Of a DNA stretch of 64,000 nt, positions 25,386 through 34,177 are shown piece by piece. The position numbers and the translations under genes were made by a program. Within the stretch, counting starts at the first letter, position 1. Each line of letters starts with the position of its first letter. Location of the stretch: positions 1 to 64,000 of the forward strand of contig NZ_VCGY01000003.1 in assembly GCF_016597725.1 (NCBI RefSeq). The letters run 5' to 3'. The notes under the pieces were generated by a model. That model had not been told where the DNA came from. It did not search any database and saw only the letters and a program-made list of their open reading frames with translations. This DNA comes from Marinobacter sp. 1-4A. Its GTDB lineage: Bacteria > Pseudomonadota > Gammaproteobacteria > Pseudomonadales > Oleiphilaceae.

Positions 25386-25784
25386 TTACGGCCTTTGCTC
25401 TAGATGAACCGAGATAAGATGCAAAACGCTATCTAGTTCGCCTCGTTTCAGCATTTTGAGTGGCGTATCGTCGGTATGCTCTGGGTTATATCTCACCAAC
25501 AAAAACAGGATAAGTTCTTCTGGCGCCCAGGACGATGTTTCAAGCAGAACAGCTTGAAGCCCTGCAAGTACTTGTCCGTTGGGTTCATCAAACTGAAACC
25601 GAGGAAAGCTTAGCTCTCCCGCAGCCGTGCGTCGAGCAATCAGCGTGTTTTGCTGTACGCGCTTTCTGACGACCTCTTTGCTGGTCTCTAGCAGTTGCGT
25701 CACCCACCCAGTCGATGCGAACCCGCCCACATTCTCAACCAGATTCTGGAACCGTTCGGCACCTAGGAAAAGTAGGTCATCCAT
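25386..25784 (-). CDS. MbcA/ParS-type antitoxin-like DNA-binding protein, orphan
   Basis: 132 residues from ATG 25784, ten bases after GGGAGG. An upstream start at 25907 would add 41 residues of low family character. The protein has an HTH-like first half (TGWVTQLLETSKEVVRKRVQQNTLIARR), then SFPRFQFDEPNGQVLAGLQAVL and the ending PLKMLKRGELDSVLHLI. The last part resembles the antitoxin/toxin-binding end (xTPLxxLRxGxxxxVL) of proteins related to MbcA, Xre and ParS. Partners of such proteins are usually RES-domain or similar toxins encoded directly downstream. No such gene is present here. Confidence 0.65.
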   Translation of the reverse strand: MDDLLFLGAERFQNLVENVGGFASTGWVTQLLETSKEVVRKRVQQNTLIARRTAAGELSFPRFQFDEPNGQVLAGLQAVLLETSSWAPEELILFLLVRYNPEHTDDTPLKMLKRGELDSVLHLISVHLEQRP

Positions 25785-25970
25785 ACAATGTTCGCCTCCC
25801 AACTCAATCGATAATTTCGATGGCTCGCAACAGAATGATGTTCCCAATTTGCGACCAAGCACCATTCCAACCCCGAGTGTCTTTCTGAGCCAATTCAGTT
25901 TTACCAATACGATTAATACTGAAACGCTGTAGCTACCGGAGCAAGCTTTTTAACGGAATAAACCTTGATG

Positions 25971-26024
25971 CTCTTCTTTCCTTTCATTCCTTTCTTTCTT
26001 TGTTTCTTTCTTTTTATCTATAAT
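25971..26024 (+). promoter_or_regulatory. CTTT-type repeat tract abutting a -10 box
   Basis: From 25971 to 26018 the plus strand is nearly all pyrimidine, made of imperfect CTTT units. It runs directly into a perfect TATAAT (26019-26024), 28 bases before the start of the KfrA-like gene. TTGATG at 25965-25970 could be a -35 box, but it is 48 bases from the -10. Slippage of the units would change promoter spacing. Confidence 0.45.
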
Positions 26025-26052
26025 CAGAGTGATTATTTTTGGAGAATTCATA

Positions 26053-26637
26053 ATGCGGCCAGCTGAAATTGCGAATCAAGAGATTATTGATGCAGGTAAA
26101 AAGCTGCAAACTACTGGCAAGAACATTACCGGATATGGGCTTCGCCGTATTCTTGGCGCGGGAGACCCCAAACGCCTGAAGTCTGTCTGGGACGAATACG
26201 CCAGTAAAGGGAAAGCGAACAAGAATGCTGATCTACGCTTACCTGCCGAGCTAGAGGATCTAGTTACCGAGCTTGAAAACAATCTCATAGAACAAGTTAG
26301 ACCGCTAACGGTTCAACTCTATGAAGGTGCATTGAAGGCAGCGCAAAGGCAGGTTTCAGAGACCTCCCGCGAGCTCAAACAACTGCGCTCAGAAATGGAA
26401 GCCGAGATTCTGGATGCTAGCACCATCATTGAAGAGCTGGAGCAACGACTGGCAGAGACTACGCAGCGGCTTCAAGAATCGGCGGTAGAGTTAAAGCAAG
26501 TGGACAAGGCTCGTTATCAGTTTGAGCGACAAGCAATTACCTTAGAGGCTGAGGTAAGGCAGCTCAGAGAAAACTCAACGTATGAAGAGTTAATGAAGCG
26601 AATTCTTGCGCTTGAAAGCAAAGGAAAGAATGGTTGA
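26053..26637 (+). CDS. KfrA-like DNA-binding coiled-coil protein
   Basis: 194 residues from ATG 26053, with GGAG at 26041-26044; a GTG at 26029 lacks a site. The N-terminus (1-65) has the HTH-like pattern of the KfrA_N plasmid replication-region family (GKNITGYGLRRILGAGDPKRL). The rest is one long coiled coil of alternating Glu, Arg, Gln and Leu, from about residue 70 to the end. KfrA proteins bind their own operators and act in plasmid stability. A chromosomal copy in an island suggests plasmid or ICE ancestry. It resembles but is not the same as the small coiled-coil genes of the recombination modules. Confidence 0.8.
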   Translation: MRPAEIANQEIIDAGKKLQTTGKNITGYGLRRILGAGDPKRLKSVWDEYASKGKANKNADLRLPAELEDLVTELENNLIEQVRPLTVQLYEGALKAAQRQVSETSRELKQLRSEMEAEILDASTIIEELEQRLAETTQRLQESAVELKQVDKARYQFERQAITLEAEVRQLRENSTYEELMKRILALESKGKNG

Positions 26638-26899
26638 CCACTGTTCCACATCTGAGTGGAGGTGGTCGGGGAAGATCGCCGATTGGGCTTTACGATTTCT
26701 GGATGAAATTGCGTTACAGAGGAAAAGTGCAGGTGGTATCTTCAGGGCAAATCGAAGCCAGGCCTCTCCCTGGCGTGTCACACCACTATGCAGGTGTCGC
26801 GCTCGCCTGGCATCCATGCCGGCGGTGAGTTCAGGTCGTCCTGACCAGCGAACTCCTGAACATAATAGGTATTGACGGCAATAATTTCTGAGCAAAGGA
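26638..26899. other. Intergenic region with repeat R2 between convergent genes
   Basis: 262 bases between convergent genes. It holds R2 (26749-26822) followed by a GAGTTC/GAACTC hairpin with inner GGTC/GACC (about 26826-26854). No T-rich tail follows, so it is not an obvious terminator. Open frames here are products of the repeat and are not genes. Confidence 0.55.
26749..26822. repeat. Dispersed repeat R2, multi-hairpin
   Basis: Second copy of the 74-base repeat (see 11418-11490). Its first stem is GCCAGG/CCTGGC (26757-26774), with a compensatory pair relative to R1. Confidence 0.75.
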
Positions 26900-28300
26900 T
26901 CACACGATCCGATCCTCGAACAGGGACAGAATTTCACTCCAATAATGATTACTCATAGAAAGCTCAGTTGTTTCCTTTTGCCCTGTTTGTCCAGATCCAG
27001 AGAGCCATGCGCCAGTCGCATCGATACTGAAGCCCCAGTCGGTAGCCTCATCGTCTTCAGCGACAACCGCATACTCCGAAGCGTCATCCGCATTTTGCTT
27101 TGACGATCTCGATGAAAACGAAACCACGTTTTGCTCTGGAAGGTCGTCATTAATTCTGCGTGCGAATTCTGTCAGGCTCGATTCTGCAAGTACGTAGAGC
27201 CAGCCTCCAACTTCAGGAGGCTCGCCCGCTTGGCGCCGGAGAATTCTGCCGAGAACCTGCCGAAAATGCAGTTCGGTCCGAATTCTACTGAGGTGACAAC
27301 ACACTTGGAGTCGAGGGATGTCAGTTCCTTCACTAATCATCCCTACAGAAATGATCCATCGATCAGAGGAGGTCCTGAAGTTGTTGATTATTTGGTGAGC
27401 TTCCGGAGTGCGACAAGTGACAACGACAGGTCTCTCGCCTAGCGCTGAAAGTCTGTCCGCAATCTGCCCTGCGTGTGCCACCGTCGCTGCTACGACCAAC
27501 CCAGCTGCATTAGGTACCTCATGCCGAATCTCTGATAGCTTTTTCGATGCCTCAGAAAGAGTGTGGTCGATCACCTCGTCCCGAAAAAGAAAATCGGGGT
27601 AAGAAATATGACCCTGCTTGATAGTGTCTCGGATACTGGAATAGGTTTTAAGGCCGAGTTCAGATGAATTCAGGTGGATCTCTCGATTGTCAGTGAGCAC
27701 GATATTTGGAGCTCGGCACACTCCGTCGATAACAGCCCGTTGCAGACCATATTCGTAGTCAGAATGCAGCTCGCCGTCCGGTTGGGTATATCGAGCGAGA
27801 ACGATAGGATTGTCGTCCGTTCTCCAGGGCGTTCCGGATAGAGCGATTGTGAAGGATGCCTTTCCCTGAATTCTATCGAGAATGATCCTCCCCCAACTGT
27901 TCCCAATAGAGAATTCGTCCCAGCTACTGCCAGAGCAATGATGGATCTCATCCAATACTACGAGGACTCGATGGTCGCTCAACACTCGCCAAAGCTCACT
28001 GGGGAGCGTACTCATCGACTGATAGGTGTAGGACCCACCAGCAGCACCAATTTGTCCGTTGAAGCTTTTCCCGAGGATCTGGCTAAAAGTTTTGGCGACA
28101 CTTTGTGCTACCGCCCTAGAGGGTGAAAAACATACGACAAAATCGATGTCGCCGCGTTCGAAGAGTGCCTTAGCTACAGATGCGACCATTACGGTTTTCC
28201 CGGCCGCGGGTGTCGCATGACATAGAAAGTGGGACTGGCGTTCAAAAGATCTCAGAGCCTGAGTAATGCACTCACTCTGCCACGCGCGCAACTGCATCAT
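26900..28300 (-). CDS. DEAD/DEAH-box superfamily 2 helicase, candidate defence module component
   Basis: 466 residues. Motif I is ATPAAGKT (about 29-36), motif II is LDEIHH, motif III is SGTPWR, motif V/VI are GMISEGTDIP and RQVLGRILRR. It opens with a Q-motif-like LRAWQSECI typical of Res/UvrB-type helicases. It lacks a visible nuclease domain. The last 90 residues are acidic and low in structure. It overlaps the preceding 210-frame gene by 4 bases, so the two products probably act together. Phage defence or plasmid control are the likely jobs for such a pair in an island; neither is shown by sequence alone. Confidence 0.8.
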   Translation of the reverse strand: MMQLRAWQSECITQALRSFERQSHFLCHATPAAGKTVMVASVAKALFERGDIDFVVCFSPSRAVAQSVAKTFSQILGKSFNGQIGAAGGSYTYQSMSTLPSELWRVLSDHRVLVVLDEIHHCSGSSWDEFSIGNSWGRIILDRIQGKASFTIALSGTPWRTDDNPIVLARYTQPDGELHSDYEYGLQRAVIDGVCRAPNIVLTDNREIHLNSSELGLKTYSSIRDTIKQGHISYPDFLFRDEVIDHTLSEASKKLSEIRHEVPNAAGLVVAATVAHAGQIADRLSALGERPVVVTCRTPEAHQIINNFRTSSDRWIISVGMISEGTDIPRLQVCCHLSRIRTELHFRQVLGRILRRQAGEPPEVGGWLYVLAESSLTEFARRINDDLPEQNVVSFSSRSSKQNADDASEYAVVAEDDEATDWGFSIDATGAWLSGSGQTGQKETTELSMSNHYWSEILSLFEDRIV

Positions 28301-28848
28301 GAGGGAAAGCCAATTTTTGTGATCACGGACTCGACAGCGCGCAGTTGACCCAGGAGTTTCGTGCTCTTCTCTCGAGACTCCAGATATTGCTCCTTCACGG
28401 CCCCTCGAAGCGCTGGGTATTTGTTATAAAGTCGTTGGTATTCTTCCGCTTCACCAATGCTGGCGACAAGCTCGATTCGCCTTTGAGAGAGCTCTTCTTG
28501 CAGCGCTCGCTGTGTCTTAACATCCATCGGTGACTCAACATGAGGGTCACTGGTTTCGAACGGCGAGGGCCTGGTCTCGATCTCAACACTTGAATGTTCT
28601 GGACAGAAGATAAATTTGCACCCACGGCCTGTGGATCCGCCATGCCGTTCAATCACCCTGGCCAATTCAAGTCGCAGAAGTTCTCTATAGACATGCTTAC
28701 GGAGTTGATTGCGACCCGGTCGCTGCCCTTCAGGAATTTGAAGGATGTAGAGATCCCGAATATCGGTAGTAGAGAAAGGGGTGCCTGCTTGCTTTCGCAA
28801 TAGTTCGATCAGTGTGTTGTCGACTTGCAGTGACTGTGACTTTTCCAT
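28297..28848 (-). CDS. Partner of the helicase, winged-helix plus coiled coil, unknown function
   Basis: 183 residues from ATG 28848 (MEKSQSLQVDNTLIELL). An in-frame start at 28929 would add 27 residues that look non-coding. Residues 10-80 look like a winged helix or HTH (FSTTDIRDLYI, NQLRKHVYRELLRLELARVIERHG), with a GRGCKFIF strand. Residues 110-183 are predicted coiled coil. The stop overlaps the helicase start by 4 bases. No known family was recognised. It could be the DNA- or RNA-targeting subunit of the helicase. Confidence 0.65.
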   Translation of the reverse strand: MEKSQSLQVDNTLIELLRKQAGTPFSTTDIRDLYILQIPEGQRPGRNQLRKHVYRELLRLELARVIERHGGSTGRGCKFIFCPEHSSVEIETRPSPFETSDPHVESPMDVKTQRALQEELSQRRIELVASIGEAEEYQRLYNKYPALRGAVKEQYLESREKSTKLLGQLRAVESVITKIGFPS

Positions 28849-28963
28849 CCGAAGGCCCAGTTGGTCTTTGGGTCGAGTTGGTCGACCCTGAAAAATGGGT
28901 AGTATATGCCGTGGCCTGTTATGCCTCAAGAAACCATAGTCTTGCTTTTTGTAAGGGCAAGAT

Positions 28964-29194
28964 ATGGGCTCACCAATTTGTGAGGCGTTTGGCCAGAATC
29001 TGCGGGCTATTCGAAAATCGAAGGGGTTTTCACAAGAGCGATTGGCGCATGAAGCAGGGGTCGATAGAAGCTATCTGGGAAAGGTTGAGCGAGGGGAAGT
29101 TAACATCACAATCGAAAAGATTTATTTACTAGCTGAACAACTACAATGTGCGCCGAGTGATCTCGTACCCAATAAACCACCATTGAATAAATGA
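28964..29194 (+). CDS. XRE-family transcriptional regulator
   Basis: 76 residues, almost entirely one Cro/CI-type HTH: FGQNLRAIRKSKGFSQERLAHEAGVDRSY then LGKVERGEVNI. The start ATG 28964 follows AAGGG by about six bases. It is divergent from the helicase pair, with about 115 bases between the two starts. This arrangement and size are like controller proteins of restriction-modification and defence operons, so it probably represses or times the helicase pair and itself. Confidence 0.85.
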   Translation: MGSPICEAFGQNLRAIRKSKGFSQERLAHEAGVDRSYLGKVERGEVNITIEKIYLLAEQLQCAPSDLVPNKPPLNK

Positions 29195-29472
29195 GGCTGT
29201 TACAACATTTATGAAGGTTCAACCAATCACACTTAGCCAACAAACCTAATGCCCTTTCAGCTGATCAGAAAGCAATAGACGAACGTTAGTCCACATTTAT
29301 CAGACAAGACTTAAAGTGGTGGTTACAGTTTTATGAGTACAAAACATGGTCTATATTTCCTGCTGACAGCCCGGCATTATCTGGCGGGAACTGGGTACAT
29401 TGAACGTTGCGGGAGTATAACATTCTGATTCGGAGAAAAGAGACCCATCTAAACAGATCCAAAGCCGTCGTG
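29195..29472. other. Junction between the island and the core genome
   Basis: 278 bases without a supported gene. In related bacteria argH lies divergently upstream of algZ. Here the XRE gene takes that place, so the island's right edge must be in this gap. No tRNA and no direct repeat matching the window's left edge could be identified. Confidence 0.5.
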
Positions 29473-30489
29473 ATGCGGGATTTTTTTGTGCCGGATCTGT
29501 GTCGGGTGCGCTCTGTATTTATGCTGCTCATCACCAGCGAATTAATGGTGCTGGTACTGGCCATTGTTCAGGCAAGCGACGGCTGGATTGACTGGAACTA
29601 TTTCGCGCTCCTGTCATTATTTGTGCAGTGGACGACCCTTACCAGCGCCGCGCTGATCTGCCTTTTGCGCTCGCGGCTAGCCAAGCTGTCTGTAGCCCGG
29701 GCTACCCTTGCCATTGCTTTTATCGTGCTATTGGATGTGCTGGCATTCAGTCTGTTCGCCGACAGTGTTTTACATCCGCAACCGGGTATCATCGGCTGGC
29801 AAGCTATTGCCAAGAAGCTACTTCTGGCGCTACTTATTGTTCTGATGGTACTGCGTTATTTCTATTTGCAGCACCAATGGCAACAGCAGCGAGAAGCAGA
29901 AATGCAAGCGCACCTAACAGCGCTGCAAGCGCGCATACAACCGCACTTTTTATTCAACAGCATGAACACCATCGCCAGCCTTATCGCCACAGACCCCGAG
30001 TTGGCAGAAGACGCTGTTCTGGACTTATCCGAGCTCTTTCGCGCCAGCTTACGCACCGGCGACCGGCTTATCCCGCTCGCAAAGGAGCTAGATCTCTGCA
30101 AACGCTATCTTGCCATTGAGTCTCTGCGCCTTGGCCCGCGCCTGAAACTGGAATGGCATATTGCCGACGGCTTGGAGCGCCAGGCAATTCCTCCTCTAAC
30201 GCTTCAGCCACTGGTTGAGAATGCGGTGTATCACGGCATACAGCCACGACCGGAGGGCGGCATCGTACGCATCGAAGCAGAAGAGCGCGGTAACTTTGTG
30301 TATTTATTGGTACAAAACCCCAAACCCAAAGACGATTGCGACCAGCACAAGGGTAACCGCATGGCCTTGAGCAACATTCAGGCACGACTGCACGCACTGT
30401 TTGGAGAGGCTTCCGTTTTGAAACACAGCCATCAGGGAGAGGTTTACACGGTGACCTTAAGGCTGCCAAAAACCATACAGCACTCATGA
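29473..30489 (+). CDS. algZ: Sensor histidine kinase AlgZ/FimS (LytS-type)
   Basis: 338 residues from ATG 29473; a TTG at 29407 is in frame but has no site. Four hydrophobic segments fill the first 130 residues. The kinase domain has the LytS-family phosphoacceptor block ARIQPHFLFNSMNTI and the ATPase part PPLTLQPLVENAVYHGI, with MALSNIQARL. In Pseudomonas, AlgZ partners AlgR to control alginate, type IV pili and motility. The end overlaps algR by 4 bases, so the pair is translated together. Confidence 0.9.
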   Translation: MRDFFVPDLCRVRSVFMLLITSELMVLVLAIVQASDGWIDWNYFALLSLFVQWTTLTSAALICLLRSRLAKLSVARATLAIAFIVLLDVLAFSLFADSVLHPQPGIIGWQAIAKKLLLALLIVLMVLRYFYLQHQWQQQREAEMQAHLTALQARIQPHFLFNSMNTIASLIATDPELAEDAVLDLSELFRASLRTGDRLIPLAKELDLCKRYLAIESLRLGPRLKLEWHIADGLERQAIPPLTLQPLVENAVYHGIQPRPEGGIVRIEAEERGNFVYLLVQNPKPKDDCDQHKGNRMALSNIQARLHALFGEASVLKHSHQGEVYTVTLRLPKTIQHS

Positions 30490-31253
30490 CTAAACAGAAG
30501 ATACTCATCGCTGATGATGAGCCTTTGGCCCGGCAACGTCTCAGGCGCTTGGTCGAGAGCATGCCGGAATATCAGGTATGCGGTGAAGCCGGTGATGGTG
30601 AGGCGACACTTGCGAAAGTTGCCGAGCTGCACCCAGACATTCTATTGCTGGATATACGAATGCCCGGTATGGATGGAATGGAGGCCGCCGCAAATCTGAG
30701 CCAACTCAACAATCCACCAGCGATTATTTTCTGCACCGCTTACGACAACTACGCCATTCAAGCATTCGATGTGCAAGCCGTGGCCTACCTGCTCAAACCT
30801 GTGCGCAAGGACGCACTTGCTGAGGCGCTGGGCCGCGCCGGTCGGGTCAATCGGGTACAAATACAAACGCTTTCCGCCAGCATCGCGGGGAATAACACGA
30901 ATCGTGAAACAGCCGAAGAAGAGCAACTGGCAGTGCGTACCCACAGGGGTACCGAGCTGATTGATATAGCCGGGATCCGCTATTGTCAGGCCGATCAAAA
31001 ATACGTGACCATTCACCATTCCCGTGGTGAGACCGTTTCCGACTACACCTTGAAAGAACTGGAAAGCGCTTACCCAAGCCAGCTGCTTAGGATTCACCGC
31101 AACACGCTAGTGGGTGTGCGCTTCATACAGGCTTTGCGCCGAACACCGGATGGCCACAATCTATTGCAACTAAGAGATGATCTGGGCGAACTACCAGTAA
31201 GCCGCCGACACTCCAGCAACGTGCGCCAATGGCTTCAGGGTCTGCAAAGCTAG
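30486..31253 (+). CDS. algR: LytTR-type response regulator AlgR
   Basis: 255 residues. The receiver domain (1-120) has [11 protein letters not shown], phosphoacceptor Asp in [22 protein letters not shown] and a Lys in LLKPVRK. The C-terminal LytTR DNA-binding domain (about 150-250) includes [13 protein letters not shown] and [10 protein letters not shown]. It follows algZ with an ATGA overlap and is followed by hemC, the order conserved in pseudomonads, where algR, hemC and hemD are linked. Confidence 0.92.
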   Translation: MTKQKILIADDEPLARQRLRRLVESMPEYQVCGEAGDGEATLAKVAELHPDILLLDIRMPGMDGMEAAANLSQLNNPPAIIFCTAYDNYAIQAFDVQAVAYLLKPVRKDALAEALGRAGRVNRVQIQTLSASIAGNNTNRETAEEEQLAVRTHRGTELIDIAGIRYCQADQKYVTIHHSRGETVSDYTLKELESAYPSQLLRIHRNTLVGVRFIQALRRTPDGHNLLQLRDDLGELPVSRRHSSNVRQWLQGLQS

Positions 31254-31324
31254 GGTCCCACGGGACTTTTTCGGCGCCACAGGGTAACCTTGGCGAACAT
31301 TTTTCAGAATCGACAGTGAGCATC

Positions 31325-32266
31325 ATGTCTAAACGAACCCTTCGTGTCGCAACCCGCAGCAGTGCCTTGGCGCTGTGGCAGGCAGAATTTATCAAGGCCG
31401 AGTTGGAACGGCTCCACGACAACGTGGTTGTTGAGCTGGTAAAGATCAAAACTCAGGGCGATAAAATCCTTGATGTGCCACTCGCCAAGATCGGCGGCAA
31501 AGGCCTGTTTGTGAAAGAGCTGGAAGAGGCCATGCTTGATGGCCGCGCAGACCTCGCCGTGCACTCGATGAAGGATGTGCCCATGGCCTTCCCCGAGGGT
31601 CTGGGGCTGGTTGCAATCTGTGAACGGGACGACCCGACCGACGCCTTCGTTAGCAACCAATACGCTAACGTTGACGCCCTTCCCCAAGGCGCAATAGTTG
31701 GCACCGCCAGCCTGCGCAGGGAATCCCAGCTCCGGGCTTACAGACCCGATCTGGAAATTCGAGTGCTACGGGGCAATGTTAATACCCGTCTGGCAAAGTT
31801 GGACGCCGGCGATTACGACGCCATTGTGCTAGCCAGCTCTGGCTTAAAGCGTCTGGGCTTTCATGACCGGATTCGTTACTCCATGCCAGACACCGTATCT
31901 CTACCCGCCGTGGGTCAAGGTGCCCTTGGTATCGAATGTCGGCTCAATGATGACGAGCTTCGGGCGATGCTTGAGCCGCTGAACCATGCGGACACAGCCG
32001 ATCGGGTAAAAGCTGAAAGAGCTCTTAACCGTCGCCTTGAAGGTGGCTGCCAAGTGCCTATCGCTGCTTATGCGCTGCTGGAAGACGACGACACACTGTG
32101 GCTGCGTGGATTGGTTGGTGCCGTTGATGGCACTCAAATACTCCGGGTTGAAGGCCGGGCACCCCGTGCTGAAGGCGAGCGCTTGGGCCGTGAACTGGCA
32201 GAAGACCTTTTAGCATTGGGCGCAGACAAAGTGCTGGCTGAAATTTATGGTCACACTCCCCGCTGA
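31325..32266 (+). CDS. hemC: Porphobilinogen deaminase (hydroxymethylbilane synthase)
   Basis: 313 residues from ATG 31325. It polymerises four porphobilinogen units to hydroxymethylbilane in haem synthesis. Recognised by [43 protein letters not shown] and, near the end, the dipyrromethane-cofactor Cys in [13 protein letters not shown]. It is the first of four haem-region genes in the same direction and overlaps hemD by 20 bases. An in-frame start further upstream lies before or inside the algR end and is unlikely. Confidence 0.96.
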   Translation: MSKRTLRVATRSSALALWQAEFIKAELERLHDNVVVELVKIKTQGDKILDVPLAKIGGKGLFVKELEEAMLDGRADLAVHSMKDVPMAFPEGLGLVAICERDDPTDAFVSNQYANVDALPQGAIVGTASLRRESQLRAYRPDLEIRVLRGNVNTRLAKLDAGDYDAIVLASSGLKRLGFHDRIRYSMPDTVSLPAVGQGALGIECRLNDDELRAMLEPLNHADTADRVKAERALNRRLEGGCQVPIAAYALLEDDDTLWLRGLVGAVDGTQILRVEGRAPRAEGERLGRELAEDLLALGADKVLAEIYGHTPR

Positions 32267-33059
32267 TTCCTGCAGTCTGGCTGGCCGACGCGTTCTGATA
32301 TGTCGGCCAGAGCCGGAAGCGTCCCGGTTGGCTCGGCAGTTCCAAGCTGTCGGTGCTGAAGTGCATGTGTTTCCGTTGGTTGAGAGAGAGCCCCTCTCCG
32401 AAACTCCGGAACGGCGCAGCACTCTCCTTAGCCTTGATGAATTTTCCCACGTCATTGCTGTTAGCCCATACGCAGCCCGCCTTTTGCTAGACGAACTCGA
32501 TACCTGGTGGCCTCAACTACCTGTTGGGCTAAACTGGTATGGCGTGGGGGCTGGCACAGCCAAAGCTCTTGCAGAGTATGGGTTGAATCCCCGCAAACCA
32601 GATGAAGGCTGGACCAGTGAAGCCTTGCTCAATTTGCCCTCTTTGGCGCATTTTGAAGGAGAGCGTGTTCTGGTTGCCAGAGGCGAGGAAGGCCGGGAGC
32701 TAACCCGGAAAACGCTTGAGGCGCGCGGTGCACGCGTCACTGTGATGCCGCTTTATCGCAGATTCTGTCCAAACTACACACCCGCACAGATCCACAATGC
32801 ACTGGAAGAGTTTGCACCGGACGCCATTATTGCGCTCTCCGGAGAAACCCTGAACAATCTCATCGCACTATGTTCGAATTGCAGCCATAATCTATACGAT
32901 AGCCCCGTTATTGTACCCGCCCGGCGTATTGCCGATCAGGCCCGTGCAGCGGGATTCAATGCTCCGTGTATACCAGTAAGCCTTGCCGACAACGACATTG
33001 TGGCCGCCGTAGCAGAACAGTTGACCGGCCGCGACGGTGGCACCGGAAGAGCTAAGTAA
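32247..33059 (+). CDS. hemD: Uroporphyrinogen-III synthase
   Basis: 270 residues of the low-conservation HemD family: the two alternating domains open with [20 protein letters not shown] and [29 protein letters not shown], and the end has VARRI-like [14 protein letters not shown]. It closes and rearranges hydroxymethylbilane to uroporphyrinogen III. Position between hemC (overlap 20 bases) and hemX (8-base gap) supports the call. Confidence 0.92.
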   Translation: MVTLPADSCSLAGRRVLICRPEPEASRLARQFQAVGAEVHVFPLVEREPLSETPERRSTLLSLDEFSHVIAVSPYAARLLLDELDTWWPQLPVGLNWYGVGAGTAKALAEYGLNPRKPDEGWTSEALLNLPSLAHFEGERVLVARGEEGRELTRKTLEARGARVTVMPLYRRFCPNYTPAQIHNALEEFAPDAIIALSGETLNNLIALCSNCSHNLYDSPVIVPARRIADQARAAGFNAPCIPVSLADNDIVAAVAEQLTGRDGGTGRAK

Positions 33060-33067
33060 GGACGCCC

Positions 33068-34177
33068 GTGACTGAAACAACAAAACAATTACCCGCACCG
33101 ATTGCCAAAGAACAACCCACACGGCAGAAAGTCTGGCCAGTCTGGGTTATCTCCATCATTGCATTGATCAGTGTTGCCGTACTGGCGTTGTGGAACTGGC
33201 AACAATGGAACGGACACCAAACGACAGCGCAGGCGCTGAAAAGCCTACAACAGGATACCGCGCAACTCGAAAGCCTGTATGGCGACAGGGGTGGGCAGCA
33301 GAGCCAACGCTTGCAAGCTCTGGAAGATAAGCTGGCGTCCCAACGCGAGCTGATTGCTACCCAGCAGCGGCAAATCGATCACAATGCCCGCGAGCTGCTT
33401 GAAGCTGGTAACCGCACTCGCACCGACTGGTTGTTGGCAGAGGCGGAATACCTGCTACGCATTGCGAACCAGCGCTTAATGATAGAGAAAGACATTCGTG
33501 GAGCTTTGTCTGCCCTTGAAGCCGCAGACGACGTACTGACTGAATCGGACGACATCGGCGTCTACCCGGTACGCCAGCAGCTCGCGCGCGAGATCCTATC
33601 GCTTAAAGGTATTAGTAGCGTCGACAGAACCGGACTTTACCTTACTCTTGAAGCCGCCATCGACAGCGTACACCAGCTTACCGATCAAGCTCTTATTAGT
33701 GAACAGGCGCCCGGGTTTGTCGGTCATTCACAGCCCGGAGCAGAAGCCGAAGAAGGCGGTGAGCCGGGCATGCTGATAAGAGGCTGGAGAAAGTTCAAGT
33801 CTACCTTGATGCAGGTCGTTGTCGTTCGTCGCCTTGACGAGTCGGTAAAACCGCTTCTGTCGCCGGACCAAAGCGCCTATGCTCGCCTAAACCTGCAACT
33901 GATGCTCGAAGAAGCCGAAATGGCAGTGCTCAGGGGCAACCAACCATTGTATGAGCGAGCCCTCGTCAAAGCGCAAGCTGCGGTTGAAGACTGGTACGAT
34001 GCAAGCAACCCACGGGTAAGCGCCCTCACTAAAACCCTTGGTGAACTGAGCACCCGTAACGTCGCTCCAGACCTACCTGATATCAGCAAATCTCTGGATC
34101 TGCTCAAAGAGCGACTTTCAGGCCGTCTCAGCAATAGCAACGGCAACAGCGAAGCAAATGGAGGCCGCGATTCATGA
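33068..34177 (+). CDS. hemX: HemX, membrane protein of the haem operon
   Basis: 369 residues from GTG 33068. A single transmembrane segment at about 25-45 (VWVISIIALISVAVLALWNW) is followed by a periplasmic coiled coil (about 50-120) and a helical domain with LLAEAEYLLRIANQRLMIEKD. Named HemX for operon position; methyltransferase activity once ascribed to it is not supported by any visible motif. It probably serves as a membrane scaffold with HemY. It overlaps hemY by 4 bases. Confidence 0.9.
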   Translation: MTETTKQLPAPIAKEQPTRQKVWPVWVISIIALISVAVLALWNWQQWNGHQTTAQALKSLQQDTAQLESLYGDRGGQQSQRLQALEDKLASQRELIATQQRQIDHNARELLEAGNRTRTDWLLAEAEYLLRIANQRLMIEKDIRGALSALEAADDVLTESDDIGVYPVRQQLAREILSLKGISSVDRTGLYLTLEAAIDSVHQLTDQALISEQAPGFVGHSQPGAEAEEGGEPGMLIRGWRKFKSTLMQVVVVRRLDESVKPLLSPDQSAYARLNLQLMLEEAEMAVLRGNQPLYERALVKAQAAVEDWYDASNPRVSALTKTLGELSTRNVAPDLPDISKSLDLLKERLSGRLSNSNGNSEANGGRDS

